Below, in pieces: positions 38,957-52,026 of a stretch of DNA of 64,000 bases. Location of the stretch: positions 9,659,001 through 9,723,000 of the forward strand of contig WARS01000012.1 in assembly GCA_008933995.1 (NCBI GenBank), written 5' to 3'. Under the pieces are notes generated by a model, which saw only the letters and a program-made list of their open reading frames with translations, ran no database searches and was not told the DNA's origin. A program made the translations under genes and the position numbers. Each line of letters begins with the position of its first letter. The stretch's first letter is position 1. This stretch comes from Datnioides undecimradiatus. Taxonomy: Eukaryota > Chordata > Actinopteri > Lobotiformes > Datnioididae.

Positions 38957-41900
38957 AGTGCCTTTGTCAAACTACTGCTAAGTTGAATCAAAGCAGCGGG
39001 AACCCTTCCAGGCAAGTTTTCTGCCAACTCGCATCAATCTGAGCGGCTAATTATGACAAAATCCCACCAGAGGACTGAAGTGTAACATTGTTTTTGACTC
39101 ACTCAACCTCAAGCTGACATTTAAAGGAAAGTATTAACTTCTTTTGCGCCTTTGTAACAGTTGTTACTGATGTCACTGGAAATAACATAATTCACAGCAC
39201 CGCCAGTTGCTACACCCAGTCTTCATGAGATGATCTGGTCAGCGCAGCATCATTGTGGAGCTTTATCCATCTGGCGTTTGAGCACCAAGTGCCTCAGCAG
39301 TTGGTCTGGGGTGCTGAACCCCAATCTGTCTCCCCCTCTTTCTCTGTCTCCTCGTCAGATCTCAGACCAGCCTTCCTTCCCTCGTCCCTCCACCGTCTCC
39401 TTCCCTTCATCTTTCTCACTACACTGCTTACTGTCACTTTCTCTTGGCCATTGCGCCAATAATCTGCCAAAGTCCAGGAGACAATTACATGGACATAGAT
39501 AATGTAGTGTCGCTAGTCTGTGGGTATGAATCAATTCTGTAATTAAGTAAAATTGTCCATAGATAAGTTTAGTCCATTGTGTAATTTTAATCCAATTACA
39601 CAATGAAAAGTCCTGGGAAAATGAACAAAATTACAATTTTATTATCTTGGTCATTAATTTTGGCTAAATTTAATATTCAACCCCTAAATTTCCTCTTAAC
39701 CCGTGTTTTATTAGTGATTTTTTTGTGCCAGCTAGTATTTGAGACTTGGCCACTATTTGAGAGTTTGTGCTATTTGACTTTTCCTAATTGGCTCAGTCAT
39801 GACTGCCATGCAACCAAGCATCATATGGCTTCTCTAAAGGGACAAATTGTATTCTTGCTTACCTCTGGATCCTCTCCATGTTCCCCTCCCTCTGCCCCCT
39901 CATCAAGTTAACGAGCAGACTAATCAGGCTTTCATCCCTCACAGAAGATGTTGGACCAGCGCAGGTTTGATCTCGCCAACTGAACAGGCAGTTGGTGAGT
40001 CCAGATTAGACAGTAACATCATGTTGCATCATTAGACATCATGACAACACTGGCAGTCCTCAGAGCAACATTAGCGAGGAACCAGAGAACACATGAGCCA
40101 GGGGTATTATGGTATGCTGACCGGTGTTGATCCAATGTCGGCTGCAATTCCATTGCGCCATGGTGGGGAGAAACGCAGTGTCAGGACAGATCACAGCAGG
40201 CTGAGACAGACCCACATATGTAAGTAAAAGTCATTTAGAATCAACTCTGTGTCAGCCATCACCACAAAGTTTCATCAACCGCAGACAGGCTTGCAGACCC
40301 TTTGCCACATGTTATGCTCAAGATGTTGCTGTGCAAACTTGTTAAGGTGATGTACAGATCAACTTTCTCTGCGGCTGCTGTGGTTGTGTCTCTGTTGCAT
40401 CATCACAACTTTAGCTCTAACCTTTTTTTGGGGTGTTCTGACCCATAACATCAGCTTTTCACACACCACCAGGTAGAATAGGGTTTGTCCAGCATCCCCT
40501 GGTGTTATGCTGTTTGCTAATCTGCTGTGTTCCTGTGATTAACGTCAGGAGTAACTGGTGCATAAGCGGGCATTCATGACTCCAAACGCATGCAGTAACT
40601 GTGTAAGAGTAGATGTACTTTTGAATGGAGACATATCAAACTCTGGATAACAATATGTCAGGGTAGTCATGAAGTCTCTAGCAGACTTTGCTGCACTGTA
40701 ATATTTCATGCCATTCAAAGATGTGCAATAGAAATGTTTCTATTTCAGCTGGGAGACATGAGGAAGACAGATAGGATTATTAAGCCTCTCAGGGCAGACT
40801 AAATAATGAACAGTCTGTGCTTTGGAGGTTTACATGGGGTCTATGTTGTACTCTCACGCCTGCCTTTGGAGCCTCACCTCTCAGACTGAATTTTCATCCA
40901 CAGTTGGAATATTGTTTTTTACAGTGATTATACTGACGCTATTTGCTTTGTGTGGTGCAGCTTAAAAAAGGTTTCTAAAATTCAATTCCCTATTCAATTT
41001 ATCAAGTCATTTCCAGCGACGTTTAATCAGGCAGCATAATTGAAAACACCTGTGTGAGTGCGCACAGCTTTTAAAGATCTGTTTCCACCACAGTTGTTCT
41101 TATCGTGGACGACTGGCATCACATTTGGTTCGCATTCTAGCATGTTCGTCAAACCATCTGTCAAATTTAGCAGTTTCTAAAGGCAACTGATAATTCTAGA
41201 TTTAACATGCTGGGAATAGACATTGTTGATTAGAGTGACTTTCACTCTAGTGGGGGGAAAAAAATTACTTAATTTACTTTTTGGTGATTATGACAAATAG
41301 ATGAAGCGACAGTCTAAACTGTGAAGACAAGGAAAAGAGTTTTCCAGTGAACAGATGCCAACATGACATGGATTCTATTGAAAACCATTTACATATTAAA
41401 ATAAAAGCACAGCAATTCAATTCAGTGAATGTTATTTTTCCACTGTAGTCCTTTTCTAGTCAATTATTTATTCCGCTAAATTTATTAACCACAAGTAAAT
41501 AAAATGGCTGGGTTACCAATTTAGTTTCCTGACTTTTTAGATTATTGGTCCCTTATTGGTTGCCATCGGCGGGTCCCCAGGTGAAACCACTGTGGTTTAG
41601 AGCGGTTGTTCAGTAGTGAATGCTGAATGCAGGCATTTTACTCGTGTTCTTTATCTACTGAGTGGAAAATCAAGCAATTCTCACACCACTGCTGACACCA
41701 GGTCATACTCCAGTCTAATGCAGGTTAAAAATGAACTGAACTTCACTTAAGAAGAAAGCACTGATTATGAGCATCAATAGTCAAGACTGCATCCAGAGCT
41801 CATGTGATAACAATAATATGGAAAAGCAGAAACATGAAGAAGATGATGTGTCGTGTACTGTGTGTCTCGATTGCACAGATGGAGCAGGGCAAAGGAACAG

Positions 41901-42164
41901 CACACCTCTGTTTAACTTTGTTTCCTCCTGATGTATCTGGGAAAATCCCTGCAACCACATGCTGATGTGCAAACATGTTACCATGGTTACCAAATGATCT
42001 TGGATAATTATGTAGATCTCTTGCTAGACAGTCCTCCCAATAAGCGGATGGATTTAGAAGGTTATCCTTTGAATTCAATATAAAATCACAGATCCACTCT
42101 TGCACAGTGCTTGTGAGGCTTTAAACAAGGCCACAAAGTAAAGAGCCCACATCTATGTCAATTA

Positions 42165-42187
42165 TGTTGTTGTTGTTGTTGTTGTTT
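42165..42187. repeat. (TTG)n microsatellite
   Basis: About 7 TTG/TGT units inside the last snx29 intron. Confidence 0.92.
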
Positions 42188-42979
42188 GGCTTTGGCCCGA
42201 TGACTCAGATGTCTCCAGAGAGGAAATGACATTCCAGTCAGACGGTGTGACAGGTCGCGCTCGCTGACTGGTCGCAGTAAGTGGAAACTGATGTGAATAT
42301 TGACAGGAAATGACTGGAACATCTCATTTTCAGATGTAGCCTGGTAGGTAGGTGGGTAGCCGAGGCATCACGCGCTTTCACACTCGCTAGTCTGAGTGTG
42401 TGTGAACGTGTGTGTGAGAGAACATATACGCCGTATGTGTGAATGTGCGTATGAGTGTAAACCGAAGGGAGACGGTGAAGTTTGTTTACAAGGGATTTGG
42501 CATTTTCAGTGACATTAATCCTCCCTGTTTGTATCCTGTAACAACTACGACCACAACAGCGACTGGCAGCTAATTCTTTCTGACAATCTTGTAGATGAAA
42601 TTGGTCTAATTCAGCACACACAAACTACTGCCAACAACTGATTTGATGTTGTGTGAGCATACAGTGGGACTTCTGCATTTTTAAAAGAGGTGGATAATGA
42701 GAATTCCTCCATATTTGAGTTTGCTGTGCACAAAACACAACTAAATAACCTCCATCTGATGCATATGTGAAGAAGTTACTGACATATTTACATTCCCTGA
42801 CTGTTCCTGTTTGGATTTCTGTAACATTGCACCAATCTTTCCCAGTCAGGAGGCCCTGCACCTGCACACGTGTGTTGGCATCCTTTTCCCTGAAATCTGT
42901 CTCACCAACGCGCCCGACTGCACGTGCTCACGCAGAAGCTTGGAGGTCGTATCGAACACGCCCGCATGTGTCCACTTAC

Positions 42980-43119
42980 ATACAGAAAGGCAGCAGAGAC
43001 AGCAGGGTCTCTTTGGTGGGGCGGGCTGTGAACTCCGGCAGTGTCTGGATCAGTTTGTTCATCACCATGCGAAGGTAGCCCTGCAGCTGCTTCCTTCTCT
43101 CCTCCACAAACTTGGCATC
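42980..43119 (-). CDS. snx29: snx29 PX-domain C-terminal exon (penultimate)
   Basis: This 140-nt exon encodes DAKFVEERRKQLQGYLRMVM and continues to the residues LLSLLPFC, 46 full codons plus two bases. It forms the C-terminal helices of the PX domain. The EERRKQLQ stretch is the conserved basic helix of sorting nexins, and the end matches my recollection of the PEFxxxPxKETLxxLxPF pattern in vertebrate SNX29. The acceptor has a good pyrimidine tract (CTCTCTCTGTCTGCAG on the minus strand), and the donor GTAAGT starting at 42979 is a perfect consensus. It begins in phase 0 and ends with the split codon AT|G, completed by the first base of the last exon. The intron upstream is 13,212 bp and the one downstream is 7,632 bp. 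It has no in-frame start of its own; it is an internal exon. Confidence 0.94.
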
Positions 43120-45505
43120 CTGCAGACAGAGAGAGTGAGACAAACAGGGCAGGGAGGGAGAGACAAGAACTGGTTAGTTCTAGATAAACCGGTGCTTGGA
43201 AAAACTGAGGTTGAAGCCGCAGCAAAATAATGAACGACTGGAAAATATTAAGGCAGCTATAATCAGTGTTTCAATATCAGCTATGAAAGGGCTGATTTCA
43301 TGTAATGCGTGGTGTGAAAAGGGCTGCTCCTTGTTATGAAGCCGCAAAGGATCGCCCAGTCTGCAGTTCTCCTCAGCCTCACGCAGCTTTACAGCCTCTT
43401 CAAACCAACTGTTTTCGTTATTCGACCCACAGCTTCACGGCTCTCACTGCTCCCACCAGTAACATTTCCAGATGCAACAGGCAGCTGTTTCCTGCTCTAA
43501 AACCTACCGTACGTTAACGACAGACAGACACGGTTAAGTGACGAGCCGCTGATTTTGATGGAGCACCTTCGCTGAGGAGCTGGTGGAGACCAAACAGGAG
43601 CAATAAAGAAAATGAATATAGTGAGCAAATGTAAATGTACCTGCTGGATGTGTCAGTCGGCAACTGTTTGTTAAGAAAGCTGCCATATTTACTTAAATGG
43701 TGATAATGTGTCAGTGTTGCGTTCATGGCACGTCTCCACGGATTTATTCAAACTGAGGTGTCTTTTTCACTGCTTCAACTATTGCCTCCCTCTGCTCTTC
43801 TAAAACTGTACTCACTAAAGTAACTGCTGAGCTCCAGGAGCATAGCAACAGCGCCGCAGCAAAGTGTTAGGGGTCAAGACACACAAGCAGTGGAACTGGT
43901 TGTAAAACCAGTGAAGCCAGATCGTTAGTATTTTTCACGATTATCAATTACAAGTGAGCAAGCCGGGATCATCGGTAATTATCCATTGTTGCAGAAGAAA
44001 ACCGTGCGCGCACTCAGTACACTGTGGCAAATTTTAATAATGAGTGCAGTTTGAGTAGTTGTATGCTCATGTTCTGTCCTCTGGATATGATTTTTAAGTA
44101 CAACGTTACTTTCACTGCTCAACTGGGTTGAAAACATCGGAGATACCACATGCAGATTGATGAATAATGGTGAAAACCAAGATAAAACCAAAGACATATG
44201 ATAGACAGTAATCTAAAATGAAAAAGGCTTTATTAGGAAAGTTTGTTGTGTTGGCTGGCAGTTTCTTTGGAGTTGGCTCCCCTCAGCCGCGAGCCAAATG
44301 GTGTTGCAGCTCAGATACTTCATCTGGATGACTGACGTGTCGAGGTGCGAGCTGCCCAGCACAGAGGGAGGATGGATGGTGGGTCTCACAAACAGATGCT
44401 GCCTCGGGGGCCAAAAAGTTGCATGTTTTGACTTAAAGACCTGCAACTCTGCAATGATTACATTTTGTTGCTGTGTCACGATCAAGTTTCGCGTGCGTTT
44501 CCTGCAATTTGTCCCTCTGAGCTTTTCCTTCTGTCAGTACAAATACTGTGTGTCTGCAGTTTATTCCAACAAGACTGCTGTGAATTGTTCACGATGCTGC
44601 CAGTGGCTGGGCCTTTAAATCCTTTATCTCCCATGGCAAGCAATGCGCCACACTTGATTTGAAAATATGCATTTTTGAGGATTTAAAGAAACCTCGATAC
44701 AGATCTGTTTTTTTTTTTGTATTTGGTTGCTGATGTTGAGGAAGAATCAGCCATTTGAGCGTTCAGACTTGCCTCGCTGGGCGACTCTGAAGGCAGAGGC
44801 ACACAGCCACATGGCCAGTGTTAGCATGGCTAATCGGTGTCCAGCAAGGCTCAGAACAAAGGCTGGGCAATGTTCCGTTTCACTCTCTGGTGGTCGGGAC
44901 TGGAACAAACAGCTTTTGTAGGAGGCCAACATTTCTCTGTTTTTGAAACTACTGCTTCTCTTTTGATCTAGAATCCTACCACCCAAGTGAATTTAATTGT
45001 CTTAAAATAAAAATGTGATTCTTGTGTGAGAAGAAGGAACTCTGGATTAGGCTGAAGAGTCTGCATTAATAGGAAACCAGAAGAAAAATAACACTGGTGC
45101 TATATAATAAGATACTACAAGTAGTAACCACTAGGTTGAAAACCAAATTGTCAATTAAATCACAGGTAACACAAGGCTGATGCAGGTTCAAGTTCATTAA
45201 TCAATGTGTGCAATGAAATTACTGCTGGTTTATAAATGAAGTTATTTGTTTTCAACAAGCTACTTGCCCCGGCGCTGTGACATTTACACTTGTAATACCA
45301 GAAATGCTTTTGAAAAAATGATGAAATTCAAGAATGCACTGGCCCTTAATTCGAAAACTGGCTCGCAGCAAAGCAGACAATACAAGCCACAACAGCTTTA
45401 AAAAGGGAGGAAACATACAGAGACATGCACTGTAAAAAAAAATAATAGATAAAACAGTAGTTAGGAAGTAGAATTTGTGGGAAATGGCGTGTGTTGGTTT
45501 AATTA

Positions 45506-45506
<1 letters not shown>

Positions 45507-45540
<34 letters not shown>
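45507..45540. repeat. compound (AC)n(AT)n microsatellite
   Basis: An AC run followed directly by six AT units, in the 13.2-kb snx29 intron. Confidence 0.95.
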
Positions 45541-46555
45541 GATCAAGGGATTAATTCATGTTTACTAAAGATTCAACTTTAATTACAATTCTGAAGAAAA
45601 GCACATTATATTCACAAATAACTGCAAACAAACAGGTGTAATGACACCACAGAGGGTTAAACGAGATGCGTTACATGACTGCACCAGCTTGCACACTAAC
45701 CAGTGAGTGGAAACGAGAACTGCATGATCTCTCACTGGCTTCCCACCAGTGATTAACACTCTGAGATGAAACCTATGTAACTGGCAAGGATCCCGGCCCT
45801 GCTCCACCCCTGTGTGCTGTCAGGTTCATGTGTCAGGAATCAAAACTAACGTACGACAGAAATGTGATGCAGCTGTGGAATAATTTGATATATTTGAGCC
45901 GAGAAACAGCAGTTTACACTTATGAATAAAGCTGAATAAAGTTATGTGTGACAACAGGTGGAAAAATCTCAAAATATTGTCATTATATCTAATTTACAGA
46001 GTTACACCAGCTGCCTGCGGAGGCATATTCATGGTACAGTAAGTTCACATTTTACCATTTTAACCTACTAAAAAGTTGGTAGATGATATGCAGGTACAGT
46101 GAGCCAGAGAGAGAGCTTTGAAAACCGGGCAGTAGATAAGAGGTTCGCTGTCGCCCCAAGTAGCACACAAGTGCGCGGGTTTAGGGGGGAGTAGGAGTGG
46201 ATAACTAAACTCTGCAGCACGCAGGGTGAAAAAGACGCGGTAGGGCCGCGTAAATCTGATGTGTCAGATTAGGCTGTGCACGCCAGCGTGGGTTTCATGC
46301 TATGTCAACACAATAAGGGACACCCTGACTGCTTTCATGGATGTCAGAGCAGTAATAACACTAATGGACATCATGACAGATTCATCCTCTTGTGGAGACA
46401 GAGAGGAGGGCTGGAGAGGCCAGGTGCTGCCTCTTGTTGCAGAGAGGAACCAGAGTGCAGAGCAGAAACTACTGTGGCACACTGATGCAGGTACAAGGCT
46501 GATTCTGTCCTCTTACATCTGTCCGCAGCTACATCAACACTGCTCTTTCCTAGTT

Positions 46556-46579
46556 CCCTTCCCTCCCTCCCTCCCTCCC
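46556..46579. repeat. (CCCT)n tetranucleotide run
   Basis: About five CCCT units within a pyrimidine-rich segment. Confidence 0.9.
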
Positions 46580-47911
46580 GCTCTTCCCGTACCAGCACAT
46601 GAGCAAGGTTTTCCAGATAAGACATTTCTATATGCATGCTTATCGGCCGCGTATGTTTGCCTGTGCTTATGTGCACCAAATGTGCCTCGATATCTGGGAT
46701 CATGCAATACTTCCAGTAAAGGCAGAAGGAGGAATTGGATGTATATATGCGCGCACGAGCGCACGTAGCAGAGTACACACGCACACAAGACACGGCTAAA
46801 TGTCACTTCTCAGAGAGGACAGATAAGCAGGAGAGGGGAGCTGTCAATGGAAGAGAAGCGTAAAGTAGTCTCATATGCATCAGGGTCTCCACAACTGCTC
46901 AGTGGATTTGCTGCCAGCTTTAAGCCATTCAGTTTCTGCGGGAGAGAAAAAAAAAAAAAATCCAAACAGCACATCTGAAAAACTAAAGGTTGCCTGGCAA
47001 CAACAAATACTTTCAGAAGTAGAAGTAACTACAGCCTACAGTACCAACCAGTATTTTTTTATCTTCCCAACAGAAAATCGATGCCTCTGACAGAGACTTC
47101 GATCAAAGCTTGAAAATCTAAAATTACTGCATGTTTACAGTTACATATATTCCTGTTGTGATTTATTTATTTACAGAGCGAGAGAGCGAGAGGCAGGACG
47201 GATGAAGGGATGCCATGTAATAGAAGTCCCAGGCCAAACTTGCCGGTTGCATAATAAGCTGCTGTCTTGGCACTTCAGACCCTCATAACAAGCAGACTGC
47301 AAGCAAACACTTTGTGTATGTAAATCTGGCTCTTGGTGTCTGATGGGCGTTTTCTGGAAAACAAAAAGCTTCTTAGCTTCGCATATGAAGTCAACAGAAT
47401 CTCCCCGATCGCCACTTTCAACAGGAACACGGACCCGAGAGCCGATTTGAACCCGCAGTACACTTGGATGAAATGAGAGTGGACAGCGATGGTACGCGGC
47501 GGCAACAAAACAAGGTCAACGCTTTCCACCAAGTCAGCCCACACTGGACCGCAGCGAGGTTGAGCGGGCTGTCCTCTCGATGCCGCGTTTAAAACACGCA
47601 ATACACCGCGGGTCCAGGCCATGCATAAAACATCACAGGCAATTCAGGAATGCTCATACAAGACCTCCACAGTGTCTCCTCGTCATAATTAAAAGCGTAA
47701 AACATGTATATTGCATAATATGTGAACACAACATGCTAAGAGTGGTTAATAATTCACTTTGTAGTTTCTGATTAATTAATCAGGGCGGCCTTGGCACTTC
47801 CTCCTCTCTCTTTGTACGTGCAGATGGGGCAACTGCCAAGGGCAAATGGTAGCTGTGTAAGTGCCATTTTTTTTTCTTGTGTGAATACCTTTCAGGACCC
47901 TATATGATGTT

Positions 47912-47944
47912 AGTCCCATTGAAGTCCCAATGAAGTCCCATTGC
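47912..47944 (+). repeat. 11-bp tandem repeat, three copies
   Basis: AGTCCCATTGA, AGTCCCAATGA and AGTCCCATTGC follow each other without a gap. Confidence 0.85.
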
Positions 47945-49039
47945 ATTGTTCCAGTTAAACAAATATCTGGTGTCTTGGGAGGCATGAATTAGTGATTTTA
48001 ATCATGTTTTGATCTTGTCTCTGCTCCCCTGTGTAAATGTCATCCTGTTCAAATGTGCCGCTCTGTGTAGACTTAAATATTACATCATTGTTAATGAATT
48101 GAGTATACGATTGGCTGGCGGTGATGATGGTTTCAAGTAAACCAAATGTTTCTTTATGTTAAAACAACTAGTGATGTTTGATCGCAAGCCCAGTCCAGAG
48201 AAGGGAAGAAACAATCTTAAAATCCATGGCACAGAAACACTAACAACTACTTATTGGCTGTCAGACAGTTGTTTGGCACATAACAGCGTCCTCTCAGAAA
48301 GTCAGAGCTGCTGCTCTCGTGCGTGTGACTGCAGGCTGTTAAAGGCTGACAGACGCAAAAAACCTGCAATGCACGGCCAATCGAGTAATAAGTCTGAAGC
48401 TGGTCTCAAGACCACACTAGTGTTTGGAGAAAAAAAATATGAAGAATTGGAGACCCTACATGTTCAAAGAGCATTTTAATAAACAGCAGTTTGTATTAAA
48501 AATCAAACCATATAGGAGGCTAATGCTCTGATTTCTGTTCTTCTGATTTTGTTAGCACAGAGACAGTGTTTTGTCCTTTTACTGCGCTTTGCTTTCAGCT
48601 AAGTAAACCGGCTGCAGGCTGTGCTGAAAGACTGTCAGATGTAAGAGTCCTTTTAGGCAAGGCTTGACAATAGGCAGCCACCTTGACAACGCTCCTGGGC
48701 AATAATTTGGAGCGAACAAGACCAGGCCTTCATCTCAGTGAATGGGGAGAACCATAATTTCTCTTTCAATGGCCAGTGGGACATAAAAACTACATTTATT
48801 GTATCAGTACCAGTCAAATCTGATAAAAACACCATCAGCTCATCCCACCAGAGCACTTGGCTGATAACAGACAAAGTGTCATCTCAATACAGCCCGTTTC
48901 AGCCAACTGAACTTGCTGGAGTGAGCATACACAGCTGCGTAAAGAAGCAAACAATTGGCTTTTGGAGGAAAGGTGCAGGATGCGTCTCATACAAACATCT
49001 TTCACGTTGCAGACGTTTCTATTCAAATTCCCTTGAGTG

Positions 49040-49125
49040 GCTCATCTCCTCTCTTATGACGTCTCTGGAGGTATTGATCTTCACATCTACCTCTCTGCCA
49101 GAAGGCAACTGAATGTATTTCCCCA
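49040..49125 (+). repeat. fish interspersed repeat, family B (opposite end)
   Basis: GGAGGTATTGATCTTCACAT, CTACCTCTCTGCCAGAAGGC and TGTATTTCCCCAAATGCAGAA match the other end of family B, in the orientation opposite to the 7.4-kb fragment. It lies in the 13.2-kb snx29 intron. Confidence 0.55.
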
Positions 49126-50905
49126 AATGCAGAACGTCTCCATCTCACAGGCTGCGAGCAGGTTCCTGTGAGCATCCCAGACTAATCTAATGCTGCATGC
49201 ACATCTGTACAAACTGTGGGATTAGCAGAGGCTGAGAGCTAAATCAGAGCCCGAAGTCAACAGTGGAAGTGATGATGGAGTCAGATTCAGCGAGACTAGT
49301 CTCTTCTACTGTGACCACTTTTTCCCACACTGGTGTGGTCCTGGTTGCTCAAGGCAACCAAGACCCCCCTTAAGCCATGCTGGCACAGTGCAAGTGTTTT
49401 CCACTGCACAGCACAGCAAGGTAAAAATCCCTGGTGATACGTCGGCCGGGTTCGCAGCAAATGCAGAAAGTCGGTTGTAGCTTTCAGCCCGCTGCGGCTG
49501 TTTCTGCTTGTCCTGTTCCTGCCTGCAAAACTGCTCCAGCGATCAGTGACAGTTAGGTCTGAATATGTCTACAGCACCGCCAACGGAGCTCAGCTGACTT
49601 TGTGATACACATATTTCATTTTCTGCAGCTGCGTCACACATTAAAGCCTCTCTACTTTGCCAATGAAATACTCTTAATGTGAAGTTTCAACAGGAAACCA
49701 ATGGTCTGTGTCTGGTGGACACTTCCAGCATTCAATTCTTTTACATTTTGTCCCTCTCTCTCTTAATTTGTAGCTCCTGGGGGAAAAACACAATTTCTCC
49801 ATTTGCAGAAAGAAGAAAAACAGAGAGAGATAAAAGCCACAGCAAAAATGAAACGATTTTTATCAAAGCCTGAGGCGGGCAAGTGACTTGAAAGAGCCGG
49901 GCGGGAGACAGTGATACAAGTGGGCAAATGAGAGACATTTATATTGAGGGAGGAGAACAGAAAAGAATGGCGAACACTTTTGGACATAAGCCATAAAATC
50001 TGGATGAGGTGCAGCCAGTGAGAAAACCTGACAGCCGGACTCTGGGGTCCGACAACAACGTGGCTTTGATGTAATCACTGTGCCCCCTCTCTGTCTCCGT
50101 GTTAGCATCAGGACGGATTTGACAGGCGCGACTTGGGAACATTTAGCTTGTATGCCTGACCAGGCCCCTGACAAATCAAAGCTGGTTAAGAGCTGTCACA
50201 GGCAGCGTGTATGCATGTGTGTGTACATGTACGTGTGTGTAAAACATCATCTGTATTGTTAGGTTACGCAGCTGGACAGTCTCGCCTAGAGCACTTGGAG
50301 ACACAGAAAGGGAGCGTCTCATTAGCTCATTAACTGAAGACTGAGAGACGCAGATGCTCCGATGAGTCAAAGAGGCGAAGTCCTGACGGTGACGAGGCCT
50401 CGCAGGGCCACAGTTTACGCTGTCAGGGGTCAAACTCTGCCACTGGCTGCTGTGACATGAGCCAGTTCTCTTGGAAATGAAATTAATCTGACTTAAGATG
50501 ACTCTCTCAGCAGTATTTACACGACAGCTACTTACACAGTGATCGCTCAGTGTCCCGTTGTCCTGTTAACAAGCACCTCGGTCAGCCACGTTAATGAACA
50601 GTTCAGCTGCAAACGTACACAAAGCGTAGATGCCTCAGAGACACGTTTACATTCCAGATTCTCATTGGCTCAGTGTTTTTAAATCAGCAAGCCCGCATTA
50701 ATCCTGATGATAAATGAGTGCAACGTCTCCCAACTGTCAACTACACAATTTCAAACTTCACTTAGCACATAATTGTAAATATTAAAAAAAACATAATGAT
50801 GAAACTTCTCCAAAATGCAATCACACTTTTTTTATTCACTTTTCATATTATTTTTGCTTCACCGTTCAAGGTGAAGTCGAGCTAACATCAATCCTGAAAG
50901 CTGGA

Positions 50906-50908
<3 letters not shown>

Positions 50909-50939
<31 letters not shown>
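50909..50939. repeat. (GT)n microsatellite
   Basis: About 15 GT units in the 13.2-kb snx29 intron. Confidence 0.95.
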
Positions 50940-50940
<1 letters not shown>

Positions 50941-51654
50941 CGCCGACCTCATTAAAGCGGAGGAATAAAGTTACCGTATGAGCGTGCATTCATCAAAGTT
51001 CTGAGAATTACACTTAAAATGCATCAGAGGAGACGACTTTAAAATGAAAAAGTTATTAGGTTAAAGCTTAAGGAAAAATGATCAAGTGACCAACTCGATC
51101 TGGGGGTGAATCTCTCAAGTGATCACGCGGAGATACCAATCCACAGCTACTATAGGACGTGGAGGCCGTAGAGACCAATCCAGCAGCTCATTTGTTAGTA
51201 CGTGTTGTGCTATGTGTTATACGTCAACATATAACTCGCTGCTTCAGTGCTCAAAATTGGAATCCTTTGCATAGATTGCAGTGTTAAACGAGAGCGGTGC
51301 CACTGTAGCATGGCAGCTTGTCTACATCCACCTACAACCCCGGAGTTGTCTCTGGAAAGTGGATCCAATTTTATGGGAAAAAAAACCCTCATTTGGCATC
51401 TTGCTCATGTGGCTGATTCCAAACTGGCTGAAATAAGGTGTCAATGTAAACAGTAGCGGGATAAACACGGACAAGAGCAAGGAAACGCTTCTCAACTCCA
51501 GTTCCCAACTTCGGCTGAAGTCAGGAGGCAAGTCTGTTATGAGCATGTCATGATTCAGATGCCAGTGCAGCTTGACCTGGAGACTGTGGTGAGTCAAATC
51601 TAAATGGATAAAGGAAACTGAAATCATGGAAAGTTATAGAAAGTTTCCGAATAA

Positions 51655-51678
51655 GTGTTACATCACATGTAACACGTG
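51655..51678. promoter_or_regulatory. 9-bp inverted repeat overlapping an E-box
   Basis: GTGTTACAT (51655-51663), CAC, ATGTAACAC (51667-51675) form a perfect inverted repeat. The CACGTG E-box at 51673-51678 overlaps its right arm. Intronic to snx29. Confidence 0.4.
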
Positions 51679-51981
51679 ATTCACCTGCAAAGTGGTGGGG
51701 TTAAGCCTACATCCAGTGTACACCTCTGTGATTCACCTTCCCTTCCTGCTCTGCACCACTGATGAGTCCCGACACCAACCAAGGCAGGAGATTAACCATA
51801 CAGACCGATCACAGGGCACTGGCATGTGAGCTGTGTGTGTGTGTGTGTAGGTTAGCTGTTGCATGTGATAGGTATGTGTATGACGTCTTTGCAGAAGATT
51901 TTCTAATGACTTAAATCCACAGCAGAGCAGATGTTCTCTGACAACTGCAGCTGTGTTTCTCTCTGAGCTGTCAATCATTTT

Positions 51982-51982
<1 letters not shown>

Positions 51983-52023
<41 letters not shown>
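51983..52023. repeat. (GT)n microsatellite
   Basis: About 20 GT units. Shorter GT runs occur at 51834-51848 and around 52280-52290. Confidence 0.96.

Positions 52024-52026
<3 letters not shown>

Larger units (their letters stand above)
35348..42979 (-). other. snx29: snx29 last intron (7.6 kb)
   Basis: This is the intron between the penultimate and last coding exons, bounded by GTAAGT (from 42979 downwards) and CCAG (ending 35348). It contains no exon I can support. Contents noticed: an AT-rich segment at 36060-36330 with a T run at 36187-36198; a degenerate fish repeat at 38250-38400; a 36-bp tandem duplication at 38885-38956; a (TTG)n run at 42165-42187. Open frames inside it show no recognisable protein family. 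Confidence 0.85.

Noticed and set aside
46259..46768. Plus-strand ORF of 169 codons inside the snx29 intron
   Set aside because: Composition follows simple repeats (CCCT run); no recognised domain; antisense frames are equally open.
48738..49112. Plus-strand ORF of 124 codons inside the snx29 intron
   Set aside because: Its end lies in a known fish repeat fragment and the rest has no recognisable domain.
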